Below, in pieces: positions 8,979-16,895 of a stretch of 64,000 nucleotides of DNA. The notes under the pieces were generated by a model, which saw nothing but the letters and a program-made list of their open reading frames with translations, ran no database searches and was not told the DNA's origin. Every line of letters starts with the position of its first letter. Position 1 is the first letter of the stretch. Position numbers and translations under genes: made by a program. The stretch covers positions 1,240,001-1,304,000 of the forward strand of contig JADKAA010000029.1 of NCBI GenBank assembly GCA_016715465.1. Reading direction: 5' to 3'. This stretch comes from Saprospiraceae bacterium. GTDB taxonomy: Bacteria > Bacteroidota > Bacteroidia > Chitinophagales > Saprospiraceae.

Positions 8979-9308
8979 TCACCAGGTCATGCCTTCATCT
9001 TTGTCCTGTCCCGGATCAAATTCCTTATACTTTCGTTCGAAAGTATTAAAATCATAGTCGGGCATCATTTCCTTCAACTTATCCCCGGCTTCATTAATCG
9101 CTGTCAGCAAACGCAGCAAATCTTCCTTATACACAAATATTTTGTGTCGCTCCGTACCCTGACCATCCTGGCGTTTGACACTCTCGGTGATTACCATATA
9201 ATGGTCATCGCCTTTGGTCTTTTTTACATCCACAAAATAAGTGCGTTTTCTGCCACCTTCTACTTTGCGCGTAAAAATATTGTCGCTTCTGTTTGCGTTA
9301 AATTCCAT
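8979..9308 (-). CDS. DUF3276 / PUR-domain nucleic-acid-binding protein
   Basis: The product has 109 residues from the ATG at 9308. Core segments are RKTYFVDVKKTK-like (here KRTYFVDVKKTKGDDHY), RHKIFVYKEDLLRLL and the acidic tail PGQDKDEGMTW. DUF3276 proteins adopt a PUR-alpha fold, and a member from Borrelia binds DNA and RNA. An upstream in-frame ATG at 9374 is rejected: the -7 element at 9376-9383 would place transcription start at about that codon. The role is probably single-stranded nucleic-acid binding in the cytoplasm. Confidence 0.85.
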   Translation of the reverse strand: MEFNANRSDNIFTRKVEGGRKRTYFVDVKKTKGDDHYMVITESVKRQDGQGTERHKIFVYKEDLLRLLTAINEAGDKLKEMMPDYDFNTFERKYKEFDPGQDKDEGMTW

Positions 9309-9375
9309 GAATTTTTGTTTTGATGAAGATGGCCGATGTTGATACAATGATACCAAACCAAACCGGATTCTCATA

Positions 9376-9383
9376 CAAAAATA
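9376..9383 (-). promoter_or_regulatory. Bacteroidota -7 promoter element before DUF3276 gene
   Basis: On the minus strand the bases read TATTTTTG, a full match to TAnnTTTG. It lies 68 bases upstream of the chosen ATG. Confidence 0.55.
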
Positions 9384-9586
9384 AACAAATTCGTGAATGA
9401 GTGAAATTTCTATTTTCTTATAAAGATGAAAGCCTTCTTCAGGAAAACAGGCTTACAGCCCGGGTTTTTAAGAAGGATTGGGGACGGGATTTGTCTCCAT
9501 AAAACATTTGAAGATCCTGTTCCGGCAGTATAAATTATTTTCCGGCAGAAAAATGACTGGCATTTGGACCCAAATAAAATCAAAGG

Positions 9587-11377
9587 CTACATTACAAGTT
9601 CCGGGGTATCTCCCTGGTGCTTGGATTTATTATATAAATCCGTATAGTAACCATTCATGGCCAATAATTCATCATGGCTTCCCTCTTCAACTATTCGTCC
9701 GCCATCGAGGATGTAAATCCTGTCAAAATCCAGTAGATTGGTAACCCTGTGGGTAATGATGATCGCAGTTTTACCTTCCAGCGATTCATTGAGATAGGCA
9801 AGGATGCGTTGCTCGGTCTCTGTATCTACTGCACTGAGGCAATCATCCAGAATTACGATGTCAGGGTTTTTTATGAAAGCACGAGCTATGGAAATTCTTT
9901 GCTTCTGACCCCCTGAGAGGGTGACTCCTCTTTCCCCTACTATGGTTTCAAACTGATTGGGCAATCGCATAATATCCTCCTTTACCGCGGCATAATCAGC
10001 ATATATTTCAATGTCTTCCTTTGTTTTACCCTGAACACCAAACGTAATGTTGTGACTTACCGTATCAGAGAAAAGAAATACATCTTGCGGTACATATCCT
10101 ATTTTCGACCTTAAATCGGCTTTATTGATCTGGTTTATATTTAACCCATCTATCAGTATCCTGCCTTTACTTACTTCATACATACCCAAAAGCAGTTCGG
10201 CGATGGTTGATTTGCCGGAGGCAGTCCTGCCTACAATGGCTATTTTTTCACCTGCTTTTACTTTTAAATTCAGGTCTTCCAGCGCCTGGATGGCTGTATC
10301 CGTATATTCAAAAGAAACGTGATCAAACACGATATCTCCCCGCAGATTTTTAACCTTATCCCCTTTGGTGGATATGCCGGGTTGGGTCTGCAAAATCTGG
10401 TTGATTCTGGCCTGTGATGCTTCGGCTTCCTGAATGATGGAAGCAATCCAGCCAATGCTGGTCACAGGCCACGTGAGCATGTTGACGTAAATGATGAATT
10501 CGGCAATATTTCCAGTGGTAATGGTGCCATTTCCTACCTGGTGACCACCAACCAGCAACACGATAAGTGTACTGAGGTTGATAAGCAGGACCATCAGTGG
10601 AAAAAAATAGGCATTTACCCTGGCCAGATCCATAGACTTCTCCTTGAAAGTCTCACTTTCTTCCCGAAAATAATCATTAAAATTTGCTTCTTTGCCATAA
10701 CTTTTAATCACCCGAATTCCGGAAAAAACTTCCTGGGAAATAGAAGTAAGCCTGGACATCTGTTGCTGTATGATGGTGCTCTTTTCATTGATGAGCGAAC
10801 TTACATAATATATGGACAGTGAGAGTACAGGAAGTGGAATCAGCGTATATATGGCAAGTGTGGGATTGACTGAAAACATCGCATAAATGGTCATGGCAAA
10901 CAAAGAAATAAGATTGATGCCATAAAGAATTCCCGGTCCAAGGTAATTGCGAACTTTTGAAACATCCTCAGAAATCCTGGCCATCAAATCACCGGTTCGG
11001 CTCGTCTTATAAAATGCCGTATCCAGTGTCTGAAGGTGGTCATATAGTTCCTTCCGCATGTCGTATTCGATAAGCCGGGAGGTGACGATGATGGTCTGGC
11101 GCATTAAAAACATAAACAAACCCTTGATTACCATGTAGGTAATGACGGTTAGACCAAAAAAAAGGAGGGTATTACTCAAAGTTTCGCCCAACTGCCCTGC
11201 CACGGTAGTGGTCGATTTGGATTCCTGCACTTTGCTTTGCACAAAATCCAGCGCATCTCTGATCTTTTGGGGAATGAGGATGCCAAAATAATTGGATGCG
11301 GTTACAAAGGCGATGCCCAGTAAAAGCCTCCATTTATATTTTAAGAAAAATTTGTTGAGGTATTGTAACTCCTTCAA
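9587..11377 (-). CDS. ABC transporter, MsbA/MdlA-type exporter (TMD-NBD fusion)
   Basis: The protein has 596 residues: a six-helix membrane domain (about 15-310) followed by a nucleotide-binding domain. Walker A is GRTASGKST, signature LSGGQKQR, Walker B DIVILDDCLSAVD, H-loop ITHRV. The residue after the Walker B Asp is Asp instead of the catalytic Glu, as in the degenerate site of heterodimeric exporters and MdlA proteins. It could therefore need a partner encoded elsewhere, since none is adjacent. Export of a lipid, peptide or drug is likely. The start is TTG at 11377: a stop lies just upstream in frame and the -7 element at 11398 fits a short leader. Confidence 0.9.
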   Translation of the reverse strand: MKELQYLNKFFLKYKWRLLLGIAFVTASNYFGILIPQKIRDALDFVQSKVQESKSTTTVAGQLGETLSNTLLFFGLTVITYMVIKGLFMFLMRQTIIVTSRLIEYDMRKELYDHLQTLDTAFYKTSRTGDLMARISEDVSKVRNYLGPGILYGINLISLFAMTIYAMFSVNPTLAIYTLIPLPVLSLSIYYVSSLINEKSTIIQQQMSRLTSISQEVFSGIRVIKSYGKEANFNDYFREESETFKEKSMDLARVNAYFFPLMVLLINLSTLIVLLVGGHQVGNGTITTGNIAEFIIYVNMLTWPVTSIGWIASIIQEAEASQARINQILQTQPGISTKGDKVKNLRGDIVFDHVSFEYTDTAIQALEDLNLKVKAGEKIAIVGRTASGKSTIAELLLGMYEVSKGRILIDGLNINQINKADLRSKIGYVPQDVFLFSDTVSHNITFGVQGKTKEDIEIYADYAAVKEDIMRLPNQFETIVGERGVTLSGGQKQRISIARAFIKNPDIVILDDCLSAVDTETEQRILAYLNESLEGKTAIIITHRVTNLLDFDRIYILDGGRIVEEGSHDELLAMNGYYTDLYNKSKHQGDTPELVM

Positions 11378-11397
11378 TACGGATTAAAGTTATGGTG

Positions 11398-11405
11398 CAA
11401 ATATA
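11398..11405 (-). promoter_or_regulatory. Bacteroidota -7 element before ABC exporter
   Basis: The minus strand reads TATATTTG. A TTG at 11428-11430 sits 22 bases upstream, a plausible -33 partner. Confidence 0.6.
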
Positions 11406-11554
11406 ACCTCAAATCCTGCCGGATGTTCAATAATGTGAAAGAATTGCCCAAACAAGGGAAAGCGCATAAGATTTGCAGGCGAAAACACGTCTGCCTAAAA
11501 CCATACAGGATTGATGGTTCAAATCTCTCCCGGCTCTAAGTAAAAGAAAGGCAA

Positions 11555-12007
11555 TTAATCCTTGATCTTTACCTTTTTCTCACCGATGAGGACAATAAGT
11601 CCGCGTTGAATTTCCTTCAGTTCCAGAATGTACTCTCCTTTTGCAGGATAGGTATAATTGAATTTTGGAGAGGTAAGGATCATCCTGCGGCCATCTCCCA
11701 TTTCCATGACATATCTTTTTTCAGCCAGGTTCAGGCTTATCTCGAACTGGAGTTCACTTCCGGTCTTTCGCTCACCTTCTATTTTCACATATTTGTCGAA
11801 ATCAGATTTCCGTGCTGCGTCAAGGCTGACTACCTGTCTGAAATTCTCATTGGATGGCATAGATGAATTATCGGATAAGGCAAAAGCCGAACACAACAAA
11901 CCCGTGGCTGCCACCAAAAATAAGAGTATGTATTCGAAATATCGAAAGACAAAAGAATGGGTTGAAGGAAAAAGTGTTTGATTTTGTGTGTAAATCTTTA
12001 CATCCAT
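11555..12007 (-). CDS. Small secreted or single-pass membrane protein, function unknown
   Basis: The product has 150 residues. A hydrophobic segment at about residues 27-47 (EYILLFLVAATGLLCSAFAL) follows a polar N-terminus, so it is either an uncleaved anchor or a long signal peptide. The C-terminal half is beta-rich and ends with YTYPAKGEYILEL, reminiscent of the last strands of a PKD/Ig-like domain. The start is ATG at 12007, with a -7 element 41 bases upstream. No operon partner is obvious. Confidence 0.6.
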   Translation of the reverse strand: MDVKIYTQNQTLFPSTHSFVFRYFEYILLFLVAATGLLCSAFALSDNSSMPSNENFRQVVSLDAARKSDFDKYVKIEGERKTGSELQFEISLNLAEKRYVMEMGDGRRMILTSPKFNYTYPAKGEYILELKEIQRGLIVLIGEKKVKIKD

Positions 12008-12047
12008 ATAATTGGTTTTTGGGAATGAATTAATGTAATCGGTCTAA

Positions 12048-12055
12048 CAAAGTTA
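12048..12055 (-). promoter_or_regulatory. Bacteroidota -7 element before the 12007 gene
   Basis: The minus strand reads TAACTTTG, matching TAnnTTTG at every fixed position. The surrounding 12060-12240 stretch is very A+T-rich with no ORF. Confidence 0.55.
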
Positions 12056-12305
12056 AGTGTAGAAAACAAATTACACAAGGTATTTATTCAATTAATTGTA
12101 ATAAAAATGAAATATATAAGACCTAACACGTTCAATAATTTGGCTTTTGCATATAAACAAATGATCATGTATAAGATATATAACAACTTCCTTTATATAC
12201 AATTTTTTAAAATATGATATCAGGGCGCTATTATTTATTCCCACGCAACCAAAACCGAAGTTCAGGCGTTAAATTCTAGTATATTTACACAAAAATTATC
12301 AAGCA

Positions 12306-12620
12306 ATGTCACAGGAAAGCAACAACCAAAATCAAATAAACATTGAATTATCTGAAGAAATCTCAGAAGGTATATATTCCAATCTTGCCAACATATCCCA
12401 CAACCAGTCAGAATTTGTGGTGGACTTTATCCGGCTGGTACCGAATGTCCCAAAAGCAAAAGTTAAAGCCAGGGTTATTCTCACCCCTCAGCATGCCAAA
12501 AGGTTGCTCCAGGCCATGGCTGAAAACATCAAAAAATATGAAGCCCAATTTGGAACCATCGAAAATCATCAGGAACCAACTTACCCGCCCATTAATTTTA
12601 CGCCTACGGCTATGGCGTAA
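12306..12620 (+). CDS. DUF3467 family protein
   Basis: The protein has 104 residues. The centre reads EGIYSNLANISHNQSEFVVDF then LTPQHAKRLLQAMAENIKKYE, the DUF3467 pattern. It is a small cytoplasmic family common in Bacteroidota and its molecular role is unknown to me. The start is ATG at 12306. A near-match to the -7 element (TATATTTA) lies about 25 bases upstream. The stop codon is followed at once by a heptamer array related to that at 1632-1882. Confidence 0.85.
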   Translation: MSQESNNQNQINIELSEEISEGIYSNLANISHNQSEFVVDFIRLVPNVPKAKVKARVILTPQHAKRLLQAMAENIKKYEAQFGTIENHQEPTYPPINFTPTAMA

Positions 12621-12621
12621 T

Positions 12622-12712
12622 GAATTAGGAATTAATTAGGAATTAGGAATTAGGAATTAGGAATTAGGAGTTAGGATTTAGGAGTTAGGATTTAGGGGCT
12701 AGGGATTAGGGA
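12622..12712. repeat. Tandem heptamer array TTAGGAA/TTAGGAG, second copy
   Basis: About a dozen units of the same 7-base motif as at 1632-1882 start directly after the DUF3467 stop. The array decays into TTAGGGGC/TAGGGAT units before 12712. This copy is dominated by TTAGGAA rather than the alternating form. Confidence 0.9.
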
Positions 12713-12723
12713 TGACCAAACGG

Positions 12724-12794
12724 TTGCTGCAAAGCAGCAATTTTATTGCCAGTGGCAATAAAAAGTGAGGGAATCGCGAGCTCCTGCGAGCGAT
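12724..12794. repeat. Cluster of three adjacent inverted repeats
   Basis: The first is TTGCTGC - AAA - GCAGCAA (12724-12740). The second, directly adjacent, is TTTTATTGCC - AGT - GGCAATAAAA (12741-12763), a perfect 10-base stem. The third, weaker, has ATCGC at 12773-12777 opposite GCGAT at 12790-12794. They follow the heptamer array and could act as terminators for DUF3467 or as REP-like elements. Confidence 0.7.
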
Positions 12795-13148
12795 GAAGCA
12801 AGATTAAATGCTAAGTAAACACTTGGGCTTTGGTAACTGAACGATTTGACCTTAGCGCGAGAGTGTTTGTTTCCCGCAGACCTGTATAACTGGTGCAGCC
12901 AGGTAGAATGCGCAGAATTAATGCAACTTTTTAATCCATAGTCTTAGGCTAAGTTGATGGGTTCAAAAAAATGTTTCTGGCGCAGAAACCGCTGAATACT
13001 CTACAACATTGAACTGTGCTACCTTACTGGCGCAGCCTGGTAGATTCCTATAAGAAATATCTACTTCACATAGGCGAGCAAAACATCTGGTATTTTTTTT
13101 AAACCGATTTCATCCACAATTGGTCTATCCGGCGTTTTACCGCTGTCT
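12795..13148. other. Intergenic region with a diverged 16-base direct repeat
   Basis: No convincing gene is visible. A 16-base word, GGTGCAGCCAGGTAGA at 12892-12907, recurs as GGCGCAGCCTGGTAGA at 13029-13044 (14 of 16 identical). On the minus strand, after the ruvB stop, a second frame reads protein-like for about 28 codons (DSGKTPDRPIVDEIG...) but has no start of its own. Confidence 0.5.
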
Positions 13149-14183
13149 TTATTCTTCAAATAGGTCCATCTGGATGTGACCAGAGATACGGGAAATTCCC
13201 AGATGGCGATAGGCTTTATCGGTGGCTTCTCTGCCCCTGGGCGTACGTTGAAGGTACCCTTCCATGATGAGAAAGGGTTCATGTACTTCTTCAATGGTGC
13301 CGGCTTCCTCACCGACTGCGGTGGCAATAGTACTAATACCGACAGGACCTCCCTTGAATTTGACGATAATCGCCTGCAAAATTCTGTTGTCCATTTCATC
13401 AAGTCCACTTTCATCTACATTCAAGGCACCGAGGCCATACTGTGCGATCTCCATATCTATGACGCCGTTACCCTTTATTTGGGCAAAATCACGGATTCTC
13501 CTTAATAGGGAATTGGCAATCCTGGGGGTTCCCCTGCTTCGCCTTGCAATTTCAGTGGCACCAGCCTCATCAATGGAGATATCCAAAATAGAAGCACTTC
13601 TGAAAATGATCTTTTTTAAGGTAGTGTGGTCATAATAGTCCAGCAGGCAATTAATGCCAAACCTGGCCCTCATGGGTGAGGTCAGTAAGCCCATCCTGGT
13701 CGTGGCGCCAATCAAGGTGAATGGGTTCAGTCCAATCTGTATGCTTCGTGCATTTGGCCCTGAATCAATCATAATATCGATTCGGTAATCTTCCATGGCT
13801 GAATACAAATACTCCTCTACAACGGTGTTTAAACGATGAATTTCGTCAATAAACAAAACATCTCCGGATTCAAGGTTGGTAAGCAAGCCTGCAAGGTCAC
13901 CAGGCTTTTCTAAAACAGGGCCGGAAGTCATTTTCATTTGGGTGCCGAGTTCGTTGGCAATGATGTATGAAAGGGTGGTTTTCCCTAAACCCGGCGGTCC
14001 ATGCAACAATACATGGTCAAGAGCCTCTCCCCGTTGCCTGGCTGCCTGTATGAAAACAGACAAGTTGTCGACAATTTTGGGCTGGCCTGAAAAATCATCC
14101 AGGTCTTTGGGGCGCAATGCCTTTTCCGCCTGCTTGTCTTCAGGTGTAAAATCGGATTGTGATGGATCGAGATTAGGGTTCAT
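13149..14183 (-). CDS. ruvB: Holliday junction branch-migration helicase RuvB
   Basis: The protein has 344 residues, the standard RuvB length. Walker A is GPPGLGKTT, Walker B DVLFIDEIHRL, sensor region TLIGATTRMGLLTSPMRARFG, and the C-terminal winged-helix part includes AVGEEAGTIEEVHEPFL and GYLQRTPRGR. RuvB hexamers drive branch migration with RuvA during recombination. ruvA is not adjacent, which is common in Bacteroidota. The start is ATG at 14183 with a -7 element 15 bases upstream. Confidence 0.97.
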   Translation of the reverse strand: MNPNLDPSQSDFTPEDKQAEKALRPKDLDDFSGQPKIVDNLSVFIQAARQRGEALDHVLLHGPPGLGKTTLSYIIANELGTQMKMTSGPVLEKPGDLAGLLTNLESGDVLFIDEIHRLNTVVEEYLYSAMEDYRIDIMIDSGPNARSIQIGLNPFTLIGATTRMGLLTSPMRARFGINCLLDYYDHTTLKKIIFRSASILDISIDEAGATEIARRSRGTPRIANSLLRRIRDFAQIKGNGVIDMEIAQYGLGALNVDESGLDEMDNRILQAIIVKFKGGPVGISTIATAVGEEAGTIEEVHEPFLIMEGYLQRTPRGREATDKAYRHLGISRISGHIQMDLFEE

Positions 14184-14197
14184 TGTTTCTATATAAA

Positions 14198-14205
14198 CAA
14201 AGATA
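14198..14205 (-). promoter_or_regulatory. Bacteroidota -7 element before ruvB
   Basis: The minus strand reads TATCTTTG, a full match, 15 bases from the ATG. Confidence 0.6.
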
Positions 14206-14260
14206 AGGTTATTTCATATATGCTCCAGAATAGGCTCAAAGGATTGGGCTCATCAGGCAT

Positions 14261-14292
14261 AAAAAAGGGGAGCCATTAAAAAATGACTCCCC
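14261..14292 (-). terminator. Rho-independent terminator of the exb operon
   Basis: On the minus strand AGGGGAG pairs with CTCCCCT, extended by an AATG/CATT stem with one mismatch, and is followed by a run of six T. It lies 24 bases after the second exbD stop. Confidence 0.8.
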
Positions 14293-14316
14293 TGATTCAC
14301 AAATTTATCTTTCTTT

Positions 14317-14787
14317 CTATTTTTGTAGTGGTTTTGCTGAATAATTGATCTTCAGCTGATTTGCTTTTCTCAAAGCCGTTTTTATGTCCCCCACAATTCC
14401 CATGGTCACGTCTCCATCGATTCTCAGTGAAGAAGTAATCTGACTTTGTTGCTTTTCCGATATGCTTGACCTGTGTTTTTCCAAAAACAGGGGTAAATCA
14501 TCAATGGTTGCAAACTTATCTCCCAGTTGGAGTCGTGGTTTCGTACCATATACCTGCTGGTATTTGGTTGTAGGCCTTCCAACATACAGGAAGTTCACCA
14601 GGGATTTATTTTCCAGTTTGGTCAATTGAGAAGCCTCCGGTGTACTCACGCTCACCTTGAGCTCTGTATCTCTCAATTTGGTTACCACCATAAAGAAAAA
14701 TAAAAGCATGAAAACAATGTCTGGCAGCGAAGCCGTATTAAGTGCCGGCGCTCCTTTTCCTGCTGTACTTTCTTTAAATTTAGACAT
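14317..14787 (-). CDS. exbD: ExbD/TolR-family biopolymer transport protein (second copy)
   Basis: The protein has 156 residues. A single N-terminal membrane helix contains the conserved Asp (SLPDIVFMLLFFFMVV, about residues 23-38), followed by a periplasmic domain. ExbD couples the proton motive force, with ExbB, to TonB-dependent outer-membrane transport. It is the last gene of the cluster exbB - membrane protein - exbD - exbD, with a 26-base gap to the upstream exbD and a terminator behind it. Two ExbD paralogues in tandem are usual in Bacteroidota and may form a heteromeric stator. Confidence 0.9.
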   Translation of the reverse strand: MSKFKESTAGKGAPALNTASLPDIVFMLLFFFMVVTKLRDTELKVSVSTPEASQLTKLENKSLVNFLYVGRPTTKYQQVYGTKPRLQLGDKFATIDDLPLFLEKHRSSISEKQQSQITSSLRIDGDVTMGIVGDIKTALRKANQLKINYSAKPLQK

Positions 14788-14813
14788 AATTTCTTTTTTT
14801 GAAAATGCTTAAT

Positions 14814-15368
14814 TTATTTTTCTTCTCCAAATGCGGTTGGCTCTGCTTCAGATAAGATAAGTGGAATTTCCGCCCTGATTTCTCTTTTCTGATCATCTGT
14901 CACAAATTCAAAATCTTTTCCGTATTTTTTTAATGCCGATTCATTTCTCAATTCCGCATAAGCAGCCTGTAATTCATTGTAAACCCGTAAATAGGTTTTG
15001 TACTTGGTACCGCGGTCATTTTTCAGGGATACAATGGCATCCTGAGGAGTGGTGGCCTTGTCGGTCTCCTGCCTTGGGTTACTGATAAACAATTTGGTAT
15101 TTTCTCTCAGTCTTTCTATGTCCATAGGTTGACCTCGGACCAGCAATTGATTTTGAGCGTTCACAAGCACCGAATACAGGTTCCTGGAGTTTGCCTTAAA
15201 ATCAGGGGGTGGTTCTGTTGACCAGGGCGGTAGCTTCACCAGCAAACCCTTATCTTCAGAAATTTGGGTAGTAACCAGGAAAAAAATCAGCAAAAGGAAA
15301 GCGATATCCGCCATAGAGCCGGCGTTGATCTCATTCCCCATCCTGTGGTTCTTTTTCTTTTTTAACAT
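14814..15368 (-). CDS. exbD: ExbD/TolR-family biopolymer transport protein (first copy)
   Basis: The protein has 184 residues. The N-terminal helix reads GSMADIAFLLLIFFLVTTQI with the conserved Asp in the membrane, preceded by a basic KKKKNHR stretch expected in the cytoplasm. The periplasmic part is longer than in the neighbouring copy (about 150 residues) and includes a region rich in charged residues (NDRGTKYKTYLRVYNELQ). It begins 6 bases after the 15375-15869 gene. Confidence 0.92.
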   Translation of the reverse strand: MLKKKKNHRMGNEINAGSMADIAFLLLIFFLVTTQISEDKGLLVKLPPWSTEPPPDFKANSRNLYSVLVNAQNQLLVRGQPMDIERLRENTKLFISNPRQETDKATTPQDAIVSLKNDRGTKYKTYLRVYNELQAAYAELRNESALKKYGKDFEFVTDDQKREIRAEIPLILSEAEPTAFGEEK

Positions 15369-15374
15369 GGCATG

Positions 15375-15869
15375 TTATTTAAACATATTTTTGACTTCTG
15401 CCGCAACCATGATAAGAAGGGCTCCTAAACACAAAATAATCATGGACCACAGTCCTGCAGTGACAAAGCTGTTTACCCCATCGGTAATTTGAAATTCTTG
15501 CAAAGTGCGGCCAAGTTTACCCGTGTTTTCTTTTGTGGCTGTAAAAAACAAAACAAAAAATAGTCCCAGTAACAGACCCGAAAAAATAAGGGTAGATTTT
15601 AACGTTTTAGGAAATTTCATCATCGTAATTACACCAAAAACCAACAGGCTTATGATGGATACCACCATTAATCCAATGGTGAGATATAATCCTACGTCGA
15701 AATAGTTCATCTGCGCCACTTTTTCTTTACCCAGGCTCGCGAGGTCGGTGCCAACCGCATATCCGTCATTGCCTAGGCCAATGATGGCTGCCAAAAGGAA
15801 GATCAAAGTCACAGCCGAACCCACCAGCATGGCAATGGAAGTGCCGTTTTTAGCTAAATATTTGTACAT
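15375..15869 (-). CDS. Four-helix membrane protein of the ExbB/ExbD operon
   Basis: The protein has 164 residues and four clear membrane segments (about 11-33, 56-85, 93-112 and 135-158). The short loops carry no catalytic motif. It lies between exbB and exbD with gaps of 15 and 6 bases, a conserved position in Bacteroidota, which suggests an accessory subunit of the energy-transducing complex. That role is an inference from context; I do not recognise a characterised family. Confidence 0.75.
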   Translation of the reverse strand: MYKYLAKNGTSIAMLVGSAVTLIFLLAAIIGLGNDGYAVGTDLASLGKEKVAQMNYFDVGLYLTIGLMVVSIISLLVFGVITMMKFPKTLKSTLIFSGLLLGLFFVLFFTATKENTGKLGRTLQEFQITDGVNSFVTAGLWSMIILCLGALLIMVAAEVKNMFK

Positions 15870-15884
15870 ATGGATATCGTTTAT

Positions 15885-16619
15885 TTATTTGAAAATATTG
15901 TTTCTGGACATAACTTCCAAAAGGCCAATTGAAGCATCTTCCATTTTATTGGTAATGCCATCAATTTTTGAAACGATATAATTATAAAAAATCTGAAGAA
16001 TTATGGCTACAACCAAACCAAATACGGTCGTTAAGAGGGCTACTTTGATACCTCCAGCTACCACAGATGGCGAAAGGTCGCCGGCTGCTTCGATCCTGTC
16101 AAAAGCCTGAATCATACCTACCACCGTTCCAAGGAAGCCGAGCATCGGAGCCAGGGCAATAAACAATGATATCCAAATTAATCCTTTCTCCAATAAACCC
16201 ATTTGCACGGAACCGTAGTTCACGATGGACTTTTCTACGGCATCCGGACCATTGGCTGCATTGCGCAAACCTTCAAATAAAATGCTTGCTGTTGGACCGG
16301 GAGTTGCTTTGGTCACTTCTTTAGCACCTTCGAGGTCACCTTGCGCCAGTTTTTCATCAATGCCTGAAATAAGCTTATCTGTATTGACAGTTGCTATGTT
16401 TAAAGTAATGATACGCTCGATGCAGAATGCAAGACCAAAAATAAAAGCGATCAATACCGGACTCATCCATACCCAGTCACCTTCAATAAAATACCTTTTT
16501 AAGGTTTGAAACGCACCGGCGTCGGCTTGTGCAGCGGCAGCCTCCTGTGCCATCAGTGCACTAGTGCCGCTAAGTGCAGCCACTATGAAAATTCCAAAAA
16601 TTAAACTAAACTTTCGCAT
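15885..16619 (-). CDS. exbB: MotA/TolQ/ExbB proton channel family protein
   Basis: The protein has 244 residues. A signal-like N-terminus (to about residue 25, ending SALMAQ) is followed by the first helix of the core (VWMSPVLIAFIFGLAFCIER) and the conserved paired-helix region (GLIWISLFIALAPMLGFLGTVVGMIQAF and VALLTTVFGLVVAI). ExbB pentamers form the channel around the ExbD helices that energises TonB. It is the first gene of the four-gene operon. No clear -7 element was found upstream. Confidence 0.92.
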   Translation of the reverse strand: MRKFSLIFGIFIVAALSGTSALMAQEAAAAQADAGAFQTLKRYFIEGDWVWMSPVLIAFIFGLAFCIERIITLNIATVNTDKLISGIDEKLAQGDLEGAKEVTKATPGPTASILFEGLRNAANGPDAVEKSIVNYGSVQMGLLEKGLIWISLFIALAPMLGFLGTVVGMIQAFDRIEAAGDLSPSVVAGGIKVALLTTVFGLVVAIILQIFYNYIVSKIDGITNKMEDASIGLLEVMSRNNIFK

Positions 16620-16703
16620 AATTTCTCAGATTTACTTTTTAGTTGATAAATTTCTTTTAAGATGATAAATGTATAAATAATTAAACAATTAACAAAATAT
16701 TTG

Positions 16704-16791
16704 CGGAGAGTTAGGGATTCGAACCCTAGGTACGCTTATGGCGTACACACACTTTCCAGGCGTGCCTCTTCAACCACTCGAGCAACTCTCC
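16704..16791 (-). tRNA. tRNA-Ser (anticodon GGA)
   Basis: The minus-strand sequence has a seven-pair acceptor stem (GGAGAGT/ACTCTCC), anticodon loop CTGGAAA, a long variable arm (TACGC/GCGTA) typical of tRNA-Ser, and T-arm GGTTCGAATCC. The discriminator is G and CCA is not encoded. The length is 88 bases. Confidence 0.96.
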
Positions 16792-16895
16792 TCACAAGCC
16801 GTGCAAATTTTGAAAATTTTAACAACTAAACCAAATTAAATAATTGGTTTTAAAGATAAATTTTCACATATAATAATCAACGGCTATATATAGGA

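Noticed and set aside
13061..13414. Minus-strand ORF overlapping the 3' end of ruvB
   Set aside because: Most of it is ruvB in another frame. The protein-like 28-codon tail after the ruvB stop has no start of its own, and RuvB is already full length.
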